From Acidobacteriota bacterium (GTDB lineage: Bacteria; Acidobacteriota; Terriglobia; Terriglobales; Acidobacteriaceae), in assembly GCA_021846275.1 (NCBI GenBank), contig JAJZBZ010000003.1:496001-560000 (forward strand): a stretch of DNA of 64,000 nucleotides. Direction: 5' to 3'. This document shows, one piece after another, positions 43,232 through 51,320 of this stretch. The notes under the pieces were generated by a model. It did not search any database, had not been told where the DNA came from, and saw only the letters and a list, made by a program, of their open reading frames with translations. Every line of letters begins with the position of its first letter. Position 1 is the stretch's first letter. The position numbers and the translations under genes are program-made.

Positions 43232-45894
43232 AACACAATCCCATGTGGCGCCGGTATGACCGTCTTCTTGGCCCCGATTTCAGACGGGATGTTGAAGACG
43301 AGTTGCACTTTCATCTCGAAGTGAAAATAGAGGAACTGGTCGCTCGCGGTTGGCCCAGGGAAGCTGCTCAGCAAGAAGCAGAACGGCAGTTCGGAAGTAT
43401 GAAAAAACTACAACAGCTCGGTGAACAGATCGGAGGCACGATGGAGCGGCAAAGTGCGGTGAAAGAGAATTGGGCAAAGCTGCGGCAGGATGTGGGGTTC
43501 GCTGTGCGTCAACTTGCTCGAGATCCGGGGCTGGCGTGGACCGCCACAGTGATCCTCGCACTTGGCATTGCAGCCAGCGTTGCAATCTTTGCCTTCGTCG
43601 ATGCAGCTCTTCTCGAGCCTTTGCCATATGCCCGGCCCAACCAGCTCATGGATGTGACAGAAAGCGTGCCACTGTTTCCCCGCGCAAATCTCTCCTATCC
43701 GGATTATGTGGATTGGAAGCGGATGAATTCGGCATTCACTTCCCTCGACGTCTACCGCGGGGACAGCTCCCTAATGGAGATGCCACAGGGCGCCACACCG
43801 GTGCCGGGAATGCGCGTGAGTGCCGGGTTCTTCCGCACGCTCGGAATTGCGCCTGTACTGGGGCGGGACTTCGGCCACGATGAAGATGGGGTGAGCGCTG
43901 CCCCCGTGGCACTCCTGAGCTACTCTGGCTGGCAAAAACGATTTGGAGGTAGACCCGATGTCGTCGGACAGACGGTGAAGCTCAGTGGCGTAGAAACGAC
44001 AATCATCGGCGTGTTGCCCGCGAACTTCCAATTTGCTCCGCAGGGAGACGCAGAGTTTTTTTCGGCTCTGCAGCCGACGGACACATGCTCAAAGACGAGA
44101 ATTTGCCACGATTTGTTTGGAGTCGGTCGTTTGAAAGATGGCGTCACACCTGAAGCGGCGCGAGCAGAAATGCAACAGATCGCACTCGCACTTGAGCGGC
44201 TTTACCCTGATTCGAATCGCGGCCAGGGGGCGAGCGTCATGCCGCTTGCACAAGCGATAACGGGCGATGTCCGGCCCGTTCTGCTGGTGCTCCTTGCTGG
44301 CGCCGGGCTGCTGCTGTTGATTGCCTGCGTCAGTGTCTCGAATCTCCTCTTGGTTCGTGCCGAAAAGCGGCGGCGCGAGATGTCGATTCGTGGGGCACTC
44401 GGCGCATCGCGTGCCAGACTGATTCGGCAATATGTAACTGAGAGCTGCGTTCTGGTGACCGCTGGCACAGTGTTGGGGCTGATGCTCGCCGAGGCTACGG
44501 CGCGGGTACTCCGTAGCCTGATTTCCAAGGACGTGCTCGCCGGTATGCCGTATCTGCAAACGATGGGCCTAACCGTCCCTGTGCTTTTGTTTGCGGCTGG
44601 TGTAGCAGCATTGGCGGTGATCTTCTTCTCACTGGCGCCAATTTTTCGCTTGCCTATCAATGAACTTCGAGAGGGGATGGGTGATGGCGGCCGCGGTAAC
44701 GCCGGCCGCGTATGGAAGCGGCTCGGCAAGAATCTGGTCACAATTGAAGTTGCGATCGCAGTCGTTCTCCTGTTCGGTACCGGATTGCTGACCAAAAGTT
44801 TCTGGAAGATGATGCAATTGAATTTGGGCTTTGACCCTTCAAACGTAGCCACGTTGCAGATCGACCTTCCCGACGCAGCGTTTGCGAAGGCTGCGCAGCA
44901 GGAAGAATTCGCTCGGCAGGTATTAGAGAAGATGAAAGGCCTCCCGGGGGTGCAGTCGGCGGCCGTCACTAGCCTGTTGCCCGTCACCTGTAACTGCAAC
45001 ACCGACTGGGTACGCTTTGTGGGCAAGCCCTACAATGGAATTCACAATGAAGTGAATGACCGTCAGATCAGTCCGGGTTTCTTCCGCACCATTCAGGGGC
45101 GCCTCGTGAGCGGCCGCTTGTTCAATGAAAGCGACGATGCCGCCCATCCCAAAGTTGTCCTCATCAATCAGGCATTCGCGCGCAAGTACTTTTCAGGGAA
45201 AGATCCAGTTGGGAAACTGATGGGCGACTCGGATCTCAGCCCCGGTTCGCTTCGCAGGATTGTGGGTGTGGTAGGGAACATCAAAGACGGAGCCCTAGAT
45301 TCAGAACTTTGGCCCACCGAGTATCAGTCGTTTGCGCAGGATCCGAGCAACTCTTTCTCCGTTGTCGTACGCACTTCTCAAAACGCTGCATCCATCCTCC
45401 CTGAGATGAGCGCGGCCATTCGGAAGTTAAACCCGCAAGTGGGCGTACAGAACGAGAACACACTAGAGATGCACATTCATCGCTCGTACTCCGCGTGGCT
45501 GCATCGGATGGCCGCATGGCTTATCGGCGGCTTCGCCTCGCTGGCATTTCTGTTGAGCATGATTGGGCTGTACGGGACCATTGCCTATTCGGTTGCTCAA
45601 CGCACCTGCGAAATCGGCGTCCGATTTGCGCTCGGAGCACAGCAGGGTTCTGTTCTGAGGATGATTCTGCGTGAGGCCTTGCAGCTGACCTTAATTGGCA
45701 CCATTCTGGGGCTTGCCGGTGCCATCGCATCGGCACATCTGCTCCAGAGACTGCTGTTTGAAGTGCAGGTCTGGGATCCGCAAACACTAACCGGAGTCGC
45801 AGTAGTACTTATTGGAGCGGGATTGTTGGCGAGCTATCTTCCCGCCCGTCGCGCCGCGCGCGTCAATCCTGTTGATGCCCTGCGAGCCGAATGA
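43228..45894 (+). CDS. MacB-like ADOP family permease
   Basis: 888-residue FtsX/MacB-type permease of the acidobacterial duplicated orphan permease kind. A soluble prefix (FRRDVEDELHFHLEVKIEEL) precedes the first helix (WTATVILALGIAASVAIFAF), a MacB_PCD periplasmic domain, an FtsX block (LLLVLLAGAGLLLLIACVSV), then a second MacB/FtsX half ending in YLPARRAARVNPVDALRAE. No ATPase is next to it, which is normal for these orphan permeases. The track start at 43033 lies inside PadR; the ATG at 43228 overlaps the PadR stop. Function is presumably export or envelope stress relief. Confidence 0.9.
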   Translation: MKHNPMWRRYDRLLGPDFRRDVEDELHFHLEVKIEELVARGWPREAAQQEAERQFGSMKKLQQLGEQIGGTMERQSAVKENWAKLRQDVGFAVRQLARDPGLAWTATVILALGIAASVAIFAFVDAALLEPLPYARPNQLMDVTESVPLFPRANLSYPDYVDWKRMNSAFTSLDVYRGDSSLMEMPQGATPVPGMRVSAGFFRTLGIAPVLGRDFGHDEDGVSAAPVALLSYSGWQKRFGGRPDVVGQTVKLSGVETTIIGVLPANFQFAPQGDAEFFSALQPTDTCSKTRICHDLFGVGRLKDGVTPEAARAEMQQIALALERLYPDSNRGQGASVMPLAQAITGDVRPVLLVLLAGAGLLLLIACVSVSNLLLVRAEKRRREMSIRGALGASRARLIRQYVTESCVLVTAGTVLGLMLAEATARVLRSLISKDVLAGMPYLQTMGLTVPVLLFAAGVAALAVIFFSLAPIFRLPINELREGMGDGGRGNAGRVWKRLGKNLVTIEVAIAVVLLFGTGLLTKSFWKMMQLNLGFDPSNVATLQIDLPDAAFAKAAQQEEFARQVLEKMKGLPGVQSAAVTSLLPVTCNCNTDWVRFVGKPYNGIHNEVNDRQISPGFFRTIQGRLVSGRLFNESDDAAHPKVVLINQAFARKYFSGKDPVGKLMGDSDLSPGSLRRIVGVVGNIKDGALDSELWPTEYQSFAQDPSNSFSVVVRTSQNAASILPEMSAAIRKLNPQVGVQNENTLEMHIHRSYSAWLHRMAAWLIGGFASLAFLLSMIGLYGTIAYSVAQRTCEIGVRFALGAQQGSVLRMILREALQLTLIGTILGLAGAIASAHLLQRLLFEVQVWDPQTLTGVAVVLIGAGLLASYLPARRAARVNPVDALRAE

Positions 45895-45900
45895 TCCTAG

Positions 45901-46756
45901 AACCCATCTCATAAATATCTGAGTAGGATTTTGAGGCAGGCGAGGTGTACGAAGCCGAGGAAGTTCTGGATGTGGTATTCCCATCGGGTGGTGAGTCTGC
46001 GGAAGTTTTGCAGCCAGGCGAAGAGCCGTTCGACCTTCCATCTCCGGCGATAGCGCCGCAGAGCGCGTCCGTCCTGTGTTTTCCGTCTGCGGTTGGAGCG
46101 GTTGGGCGAGATCATCTGGATGCCATACTCCCGCATCTGCGCGTCCAGTGCATCCGAGTCGTAGGCCTTGTCGCCGATCAGCCTTTCCGGCAACTCGTCG
46201 AGGAAGCATCCGGCCAGAACAGCTTCCACAAGCCGACACTCGGCAGGCGAAGCGCTTTCGACAGTGACGGCGAGAGGAAGACCATCACCAGAGGAGACAG
46301 CGACGATCTTGGTGCCCTTGCCGCGCTTCGTCGGACCGACGGCGAAGCCCCCTTTTTGGCGCTTGCAAACGTAGCGTCCACGAAAGCCTCCTCCAGATTC
46401 AGTTTGCCGCGATCATGCAGATGCCGCGCCAGCCGCCGCAAGGCCTCCACCAATCTGCCGTCGCGTATCCACTGCTGGAAACGACGGTGGCAGGTCTGGT
46501 AAGGCGGGTATCGAGAGGGAAGCTCCGACCACTGCGCACCCGTGCCCAGAACCCAGAACACCCCGTTCAACACCGCCCGCGTGTCCTGCCACGGACGACC
46601 GCGATTGTCCGCCCGACGCGCCGGACGCAACACCGGCTCGACCAACTCCCACTGTTCCTCCGTCAGTTCCCATCGACTCGCCATCTCGACTTGGGAAAAC
46701 GCCTCGAGCACTCCCAGTCTCGCAGATTTCTACACCCAGATTGTTTATGAGATAGG
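45901..46756 (-). mobile_element. IS5-family (IS427-like) insertion sequence
   Basis: Ends carry inverted repeats: left CCCATCTCATAAATATCTG and right (reverse complement) CCTATCTCATAAACAATCTG. CTAG stands on both sides (45897-45900 and 46757-46760), a possible target duplication. The single transposase is split in two frames. It inserted seven bases after the permease stop codon; the exact outer base at the left end is uncertain by two. Confidence 0.8.
45909..46711 (-). CDS. IS5-family transposase made by -1 frameshifting (OrfA/OrfB)
   Basis: OrfA (46711 to about 46350; [31 protein letters not shown]) and OrfB (to 45909; [36 protein letters not shown]) are halves of one DDE transposase. They meet at AAAAAGGGGG on the minus strand (46348-46357), where slipping back one base continues the conserved reading [13 protein letters not shown]. 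Programmed frameshifting at such a site is usual in IS427-type elements. Catalytic Asp, Asp and Glu are all present when joined. ATG 46684 is the likelier start; 46711 is GTG. Confidence 0.83.
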
Positions 46757-46940
46757 CTAGCGAGTTCCTGTGCACAAACGCCTCGACTATTGGCCCATAA
46801 CCCGTCTCGGAAGCTTAGCTCCCCGTTTGCTCCTCGAATAGCACATTGGCCTCGCAATAACGCATTTACAGTCAATAGCTTACTAAGCAAGCATTTTCTT
46901 CCCATCGCTATTGCATCCTGAAACGAAATAATTACGGATT
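46757..46940. other. Short gap between the IS5 element and the ISL3-like genes
   Basis: About 180 bp with no gene. The left end of the ISL3-like element should lie here, but no inverted repeat could be matched to the sequence after 48517. Confidence 0.35.
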
Positions 46941-47882
46941 TTGTCCGACAAACTGCGTGTGCGGGGCTTCGCGCAGAAAGCGACGGCGACGGAAATGTTT
47001 GCATCCATCAATCCAGATTCAGCTCGAGAAGACGGCTCTATTTCTTTGTCCTTTATCTGGCGGCTGCTCGGCTTGATTAACTTCTTACCTGTTGAGGAAG
47101 AGTGCCGTATTGATGACGGAGCTTGGATCATCGGGGTGACTCCGCGCTATATTTGCCTCGAATGCAGCAGGTGTCATTCGCATAGTGTCAAGCTTCTCAA
47201 AGCCACGTTTCCTTGCAATATCACTCATGTTCCCGTGGGGGACAAAAGAACGAGGCTACGGGTCCTTGTGCCGCGCATTTACTGCCGAGACTGTAAGTCA
47301 TCAGCATCTGCCGGGATTCCTGATACCATGCCTGGTCATCGCGTGACTGTCGATCTGGTCAACTTCCTGGTCGATAGGTATCAGTCGCGGCAGACCTACG
47401 CACAGATTGCCTTCGATTGTGGCCTATCGGAAAGAGTGGTTGCAACTCTCGTCAAGCAAGTGATCCGGAAGATCGACGCCAACCGCACAGAGAGGCTCGT
47501 TCTGCCACCGACACTGGGGATCGATGACATCCGGATTTGGAGGGGGGAAGATGGGATTCTCACGCACCTTGTCGACTCCGATTCTGGCCAGACCATAGAT
47601 CTCGTCAGAGGGACCAGGGCTGAGGATGTCCAGTTCTGGCTAGGTGGGGCGACCGATGTGAGCGCTGTAACTCACTACAGCTCTGATGGAGCTGCTCAAT
47701 ATATTGCGGTCGGCCGCCGTAATTTTCCTGGCACCACTCGAACGCTCAATCTCTATCACGTTGTCAGCTATTTACTTCATGGCCTTGACAACGTGCGCCG
47801 CGGGGTCTTTGGAGTTGAAAACACTGATCCGCCGTATCCGGATGAGCAAGGTGATGGCGATGAACAAGAGCCTGAGGAGTAA
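46941..47882 (+). CDS. ISL3-like transposase, N-terminal half
   Basis: 313 residues: a zinc-finger domain (CLECSRCHSH, RIYCRDCKSSAS), a helix-turn-helix (YAQIAFDCGLSERVVATLVK) and the first part of the DDE domain (LGIDDIRIWRGEDG with catalytic Asp; THYSSDGAAQYIAV with the second Asp; LNLYHVVSYL). It ends in an acidic tail (DPPYPDEQGDGDEQEPEE) and a stop, where ISL3 transposases normally continue. The third catalytic residue is in the next gene, which starts two bases on in another frame. Start codon as in the track; no better alternative. Confidence 0.78.
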   Translation: MSDKLRVRGFAQKATATEMFASINPDSAREDGSISLSFIWRLLGLINFLPVEEECRIDDGAWIIGVTPRYICLECSRCHSHSVKLLKATFPCNITHVPVGDKRTRLRVLVPRIYCRDCKSSASAGIPDTMPGHRVTVDLVNFLVDRYQSRQTYAQIAFDCGLSERVVATLVKQVIRKIDANRTERLVLPPTLGIDDIRIWRGEDGILTHLVDSDSGQTIDLVRGTRAEDVQFWLGGATDVSAVTHYSSDGAAQYIAVGRRNFPGTTRTLNLYHVVSYLLHGLDNVRRGVFGVENTDPPYPDEQGDGDEQEPEE

Positions 47883-47884
47883 CC

Positions 47885-48517
47885 ATGAGTGGTAGAAGTC
47901 GACAGTCCGGTGATCCAACAATTACTTGTCGGATGATGTTCCATGCGCGAATGTACAAGTTGATGATGCATGCGCCCAACGCACTCGAAGAACTCAGACG
48001 GATGTTATCGACATCTCATGAACTTGAAGCTGCATACCGGTTTGTACAGCGGATATATTCGGTGCATGACAAGTGTCACCTCACGCCTGCGCGTGCGAGA
48101 AAGAGAGTACTCAAGGCATGGTCTGAATTGCCTCCCGGGGTACAGGCACACTTCCCGAAGTTCCGGACTGCGGTCACCGTGCGCAGTGAGGAATATTTTG
48201 CCAATTGGGAAAAGGGCGCTACCAACAATGCGGTCACCGAAGCATTGAATCGCAGCCTCCGTGGTATTTACCGCGCAGGCCGTGGACTGACGTTCGATGA
48301 GCTGCGCCTGCGGGCTATATACAGCGCAAGCCCTACAGAGCGCGCGATCCGGCGGAAGAACGGAGAGCTTGATCCAATCGCTCAGGCAAAAGCGATGATT
48401 GCAGGGGAAAAGCTTCCGAGGCAGAGGCGTAGGGTTACCCGACATGGATTTCGAAAGCCTGGTGAACGCTACTGGAAGGAGCAGGAGAAGCAGATGGACC
48501 TTTTCGACTACAGATAG
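47885..48517 (+). CDS. ISL3-like transposase, C-terminal half
   Basis: 210 residues holding the rest of the ISL3 DDE domain: MMFHARMYKLMMHAPNALEE, a helical insertion, and NNAVTEALNRSLRGIYRAGR with the catalytic Glu, then GLTFDELRLRAIY. GAGGAG lies five bases before its own ATG, so it is translated as a separate, coupled protein rather than by frameshift. Together the two proteins could rebuild one active site. The split may be a stable two-subunit arrangement or a decayed gene; the good ribosome site favours the first. Confidence 0.78.
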   Translation: MSGRSRQSGDPTITCRMMFHARMYKLMMHAPNALEELRRMLSTSHELEAAYRFVQRIYSVHDKCHLTPARARKRVLKAWSELPPGVQAHFPKFRTAVTVRSEEYFANWEKGATNNAVTEALNRSLRGIYRAGRGLTFDELRLRAIYSASPTERAIRRKNGELDPIAQAKAMIAGEKLPRQRRRVTRHGFRKPGERYWKEQEKQMDLFDYR

Positions 48518-49116
48518 TGTTGACAAGTCCTAAGTGGATGTAGTTGGCGCAGTGCGCATGCTCCGACAAAAGCATAAAGCATCTGTCAGCGGCATCACGA
48601 TCGGACAACAGTCGAAAAAGTTCTGAATGCGGCCACTGATCGGATTGAGGAGAACAAGGCAAGCTGGATAGCCTCTTGACTCAACATCCATCAGTACAGC
48701 CCGGAACACCTCGATTCGGCATTCATGTCCATGCTTCTGACAAAAATATCGGCTGGGCTGATTGGCAAGTATCAGGATCTACGGGAAAGGAAGATGTAGC
48801 AAGACACGTTGACATCAGATGAAGTTCAAACAGGCGGAAGTCCCGGTCGACTAAGCAAAGACGAAGAACGGAAAACGGAAAAGATGTTCCGCTCAATAAG
48901 CCTGCAATGGAATCTGCAAATGAAAGGAACACATTCGCGGCAGAGCTTTCGTTTGGTGAAGCGGAGGATGGAGCTACAGAGTAACTGTTTTAGCGATGAG
49001 CAGGCGCAGGGGGTGCGTATTGTCACGCAAGGCTACTGCGTTCTTATTCGTCTGTATCTGTTTTGTATGCAACAAGACGACGTCGTGCTTGTTGCGAGTT
49101 TTGAGGTAGAGGATTC
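48518..49116. other. Intergenic region before the excisionase-like gene
   Basis: About 600 bp. The 106-aa ORF at 48809 and the ORFs on the other strand have no recognisable domains, poor starts and no ribosome sites. The right end of the ISL3-like element and the promoter of the excisionase/integrase genes are presumably here; neither could be pinned down. Confidence 0.45.
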
Positions 49117-49479
49117 GTGTCTGCAATGAAGTACGCACGTGAAAATCTCATGACCCCCGATGAACTCGCAGCCGAGTATGGCATAAGCGTGCCGCGCCTG
49201 GCAGATCTTCGTTCGCAGGGAATAGGCCCACCGTACTTCAAATTCGGTGGGATCTGGTACCCAAAAAACGACTTCGACGGCTGGGTAGAGCAACGAATGA
49301 AAGGAGAGAAAGATGTCGCTGAGAAAAAGGGGCGGCCATTGGCATTACCGGTTCAAGTACAAGAGACAGGAGTACACCGGCAACACCAATTTGGCCGCCA
49401 CGCCACAAAACAAGAACGCAGCACTCGCAATCAAAATCGAGGCGCTTGGGGCGCTCAAGAAAGGAAAGCTTCCGGCTGA
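49117..49479 (+). CDS. Excisionase-like helix-turn-helix protein
   Basis: 120 residues. The first 65 form a MerR/Xis-type winged HTH (MTPDELAAEYGISVPRLADL, GPPYFKFGGIWYPKNDFDGW) as in HTH_17 excisionases. It probably directs the integrase towards excision of the island. The remaining 55 residues are basic and compositionally odd because they are read in a second frame through the start of the integrase gene (167-bp overlap), so the useful protein may be mainly the N-terminal part. Located directly upstream of the integrase, as expected. Confidence 0.78.
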   Translation: MSAMKYARENLMTPDELAAEYGISVPRLADLRSQGIGPPYFKFGGIWYPKNDFDGWVEQRMKGEKDVAEKKGRPLALPVQVQETGVHRQHQFGRHATKQERSTRNQNRGAWGAQERKASG

Positions 49480-50389
49480 GAAGATTGAGACAATTCGCTT
49501 CTGCGATGCCGTCATGAAGTTCCTGCCTTGGGCCAAGATTCAATATCGCGCCCATCCGAATAGCTACATGCGGATCAAAACCAGCCTATCCAGCGCACTC
49601 AATTTTATGAGCAAGCTTCCCGTGTGCGCGATTGATCCGGCCAAGGTTGACGATTACAAGACTTGGCGCGGCAAAGAGCACCAAGTGAGAGACATAACCA
49701 TACGTCACGATCTCCACGCCTTGAGTGTTTTCTTCAAGTACGCGATTCGGCATCATTGGGCCTCGGTCAATCCTATAAAGGAGGTTGAGATTCCGTCTGA
49801 TAGCGACGCAGAACGGATTCACCCGCTCAGCATTCAAGAAGAGGCTGAATACTTTCGGCGCGCATGCAAATACCCAGACCTACACGATGTCTGTCGGCTG
49901 ATGATCAACCAGGGGGTGAGGCCGGAAGAAGCGACGACATTGGCAAAGAGCGATGTGGATTTTGAGAAAGGTACGATTCACATCACTCGCGGAAAGAGCA
50001 AGGCCGCGAGACGCTATCTCGATATGACAACCGAATCACGCGAGATCCTCAAGCGTCGAATGAACGGACCATCGCAATGGATATTCCCGTCGAAGCGAAA
50101 GCCTAATTCGCACATTGGCCGGATCAACTCCGCTCACGACAGCCTCGTTGCGAAGGCTGCCAGGGAGGGAGTGGTCATCAATTGGGTGCCTTACGATTGC
50201 CGCCACACGTTTGCGACAAGAATTGCCGAGACGGGAACTGATCTCGTGACGCTTGCATCACTCCTCGGACATGGCTCAACCCGCTGCGTTTACAAGTACG
50301 TTCACCCTACAACGGAGCACAAGAAAAGGGCAATGAAGAAGTACGATCGCACGATTACAATGGCGAAACGAAAGTCAAGCAGCAAGTAG
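49313..50389 (+). CDS. int: Tyrosine-type site-specific integrase
   Basis: 358-residue phage-type integrase that catalysed insertion at tRNA-Cys. N-terminal arm-binding motif (MSLRKRGGHWHYRFKYKRQE YTG), a SAM-like core-binding domain (FCDAVMKFLPWAKIQYRAHP) and a catalytic domain: GVRPEEATTL (Arg I), ITRGKSKAARRY (Lys), YDCRHTFATRIAETG (Arg II; the usual first His is Tyr), LLGHGSTRCVYKYVHPT (His and nucleophile Tyr). AGGAGA precedes the ATG. It reads towards attR, 400 bp away, so it is the element's own integrase. Confidence 0.93.
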   Translation: MSLRKRGGHWHYRFKYKRQEYTGNTNLAATPQNKNAALAIKIEALGALKKGKLPAEKIETIRFCDAVMKFLPWAKIQYRAHPNSYMRIKTSLSSALNFMSKLPVCAIDPAKVDDYKTWRGKEHQVRDITIRHDLHALSVFFKYAIRHHWASVNPIKEVEIPSDSDAERIHPLSIQEEAEYFRRACKYPDLHDVCRLMINQGVRPEEATTLAKSDVDFEKGTIHITRGKSKAARRYLDMTTESREILKRRMNGPSQWIFPSKRKPNSHIGRINSAHDSLVAKAAREGVVINWVPYDCRHTFATRIAETGTDLVTLASLLGHGSTRCVYKYVHPTTEHKKRAMKKYDRTITMAKRKSSSK

Positions 50390-50502
50390 AATCAACTGCG
50401 CACCCGCGGTCAAACGTTCGCCTTCCTGCTCCGTCCGTTCTGGCTCATATCCCTCCGAGTTCCACACTCCCTTGGTCCCAAAACTCACCTGTCCGCGCCC
50501 CT

Positions 50503-50559
50503 CAACCTTACACATGGGCGCCTGGATGAAATGCATCCAGGCGCCCATGTGTAAGGTTG
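50503..50559. repeat. 26-bp perfect inverted repeat near attR
   Basis: CAACCTTACACATGGGCGCC TGGATG and its exact reverse complement flank the loop AAATG. It lies 114 bp after the integrase stop. The stem is far longer than a normal terminator and has no T tract, so a structural, recombination or regulatory-RNA role is possible. Confidence 0.85.
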
Positions 50560-50648
50560 TCTGCGTGGGCATCTGGAATGAAGTCGTATATGAGAGCGGC
50601 AGCAGCTAGGAACCGATCCAAATGGGGGGCTGAAACCGGCCTGAATTT

Positions 50649-50665
50649 GGTCCCCTTTTGGTCCC
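50649..50665. promoter_or_regulatory. Candidate integrase arm-type site, right end
   Basis: GGTCCCCTTTTGGTCCC resembles GGTCCACCTTTTGTCCC near attL, in the same orientation, and an additional TTGGTCCC is at about 50472. Proposed arm-binding site by position and similarity only. Confidence 0.4.
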
Positions 50666-50789
50666 ACCCCCCACACGAAATCGGACGAAAATTGCAGAAA
50701 AGACACGAAAAATCGCCAAAAAGACACGCCTGCCGCAAATTTCCGAGAACTCGTGCAATTTGTTGATATTATTCATTTTATTGAGGAAA

Positions 50790-50839
50790 TTTGGAGGCGC
50801 GGGTCGGGATCGAACCGACGCATAAAGGTTTTGCAGACC
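50790..50839. repeat. attR: 50-bp repeat within tRNA-Cys
   Basis: Identical to 19187-19236 over 50 bases. It forms the 3' part of the intact tRNA gene, so the element restored the tRNA on integration. Confidence 0.93.
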
Positions 50840-50866
50840 TCTCCCTTACCACTTGGGTACCGCGCC
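50792..50866 (-). tRNA. tRNA-Cys(GCA)
   Basis: Minus-strand cloverleaf: acceptor GGCGCGG / CCGCGCC, U at the discriminator position as in tRNA-Cys, encoded CCA, anticodon stem GAGGT-CTGCAAA-ACCTT with anticodon GCA, and T loop GTTCGATCC. It is the integration site of the island. Confidence 0.95.
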
Positions 50867-50940
50867 TTGGCAGGGCTGACTGACTCTGGGTGTTCGATCC
50901 ATTTCGCCGTAGCCAATCCGGCTGGCACCGGAGGGCAAAA

Positions 50941-51015
50941 TGGAGCGGGAGACGAGATTTGAACTCGCGACCCTCGCCTTGGCAAGGCGATGCTCTACCA
51001 CTGAGCTACTCCCGC
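50941..51015 (-). tRNA. tRNA-Gly(GCC)
   Basis: Minus-strand cloverleaf: acceptor GCGGGAG / CTCCCGC, D arm AGCTCAGTGGTAGAGC, anticodon loop TTGCCAA (GCC), T arm with GTTCAAATC, and encoded CCA. It is 74 bp upstream of tRNA-Cys on the same strand and probably co-transcribed. Confidence 0.96.
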
Positions 51016-51320
51016 AGTCGCAGCCTCCAGTATACGAACCGCCGCGGAATGGGTCAAGAAATCCACGAACGCCCACATCGCCGCAATCGCCTTGGTCGAC
51101 CGCGCGGAATCGCAAGCTGCTCGGCGCATATCCTTGACCGTGGAAGCTGGAAATTCCGGAGCCGTGAAGGCGCTCCGCCATGCGCATCTCGATGCGCTTG
51201 GCAGTGGCCCCGGCCCGCGTGTTACCAACTCGCACACTGCCCATTCCATCTGCTGAAACTGCTTTTTTCGCCGATGCATCCGATACCACGCTCTGCGCGT
51301 CCCTGTCATAGAGGTGCTGC
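51016..51320. other. Intergenic region, tRNA-Gly to the HD gene
   Basis: About 300 bp with divergent promoters expected for the tRNA pair and the HD-domain gene. The minus-strand 172-aa ORF running through it is antisense to the tRNAs and not a gene. Nothing else seen. Confidence 0.4.

Larger units (their letters stand above)
50390..50789. other. Non-coding end of the island between integrase and attR
   Basis: 400 bp without a gene. It contains the 26-bp inverted repeat and a GGTCCCCTTTTGGTCCC motif listed separately. Confidence 0.55.
19187..50839. mobile_element. 31.6-kb genomic island inserted in tRNA-Cys
   Basis: Bounded by identical 50-bp direct repeats, one of them inside the intact tRNA-Cys(GCA) gene, with a tyrosine integrase 0.4 kb from that end. 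Content between the repeats is visibly less GC-rich than the flanks and rich in transposases, restriction, toxin-antitoxin and defence-like genes. No conjugation, replication or packaging genes were recognised, so it looks like a non-self-transmissible integrative element or defence island. Confidence 0.9.

Noticed and set aside
48809-49129. 106-aa ORF upstream of the excisionase-like gene
   Set aside because: No ribosome site, no recognisable domain, overlaps the start of the next gene.
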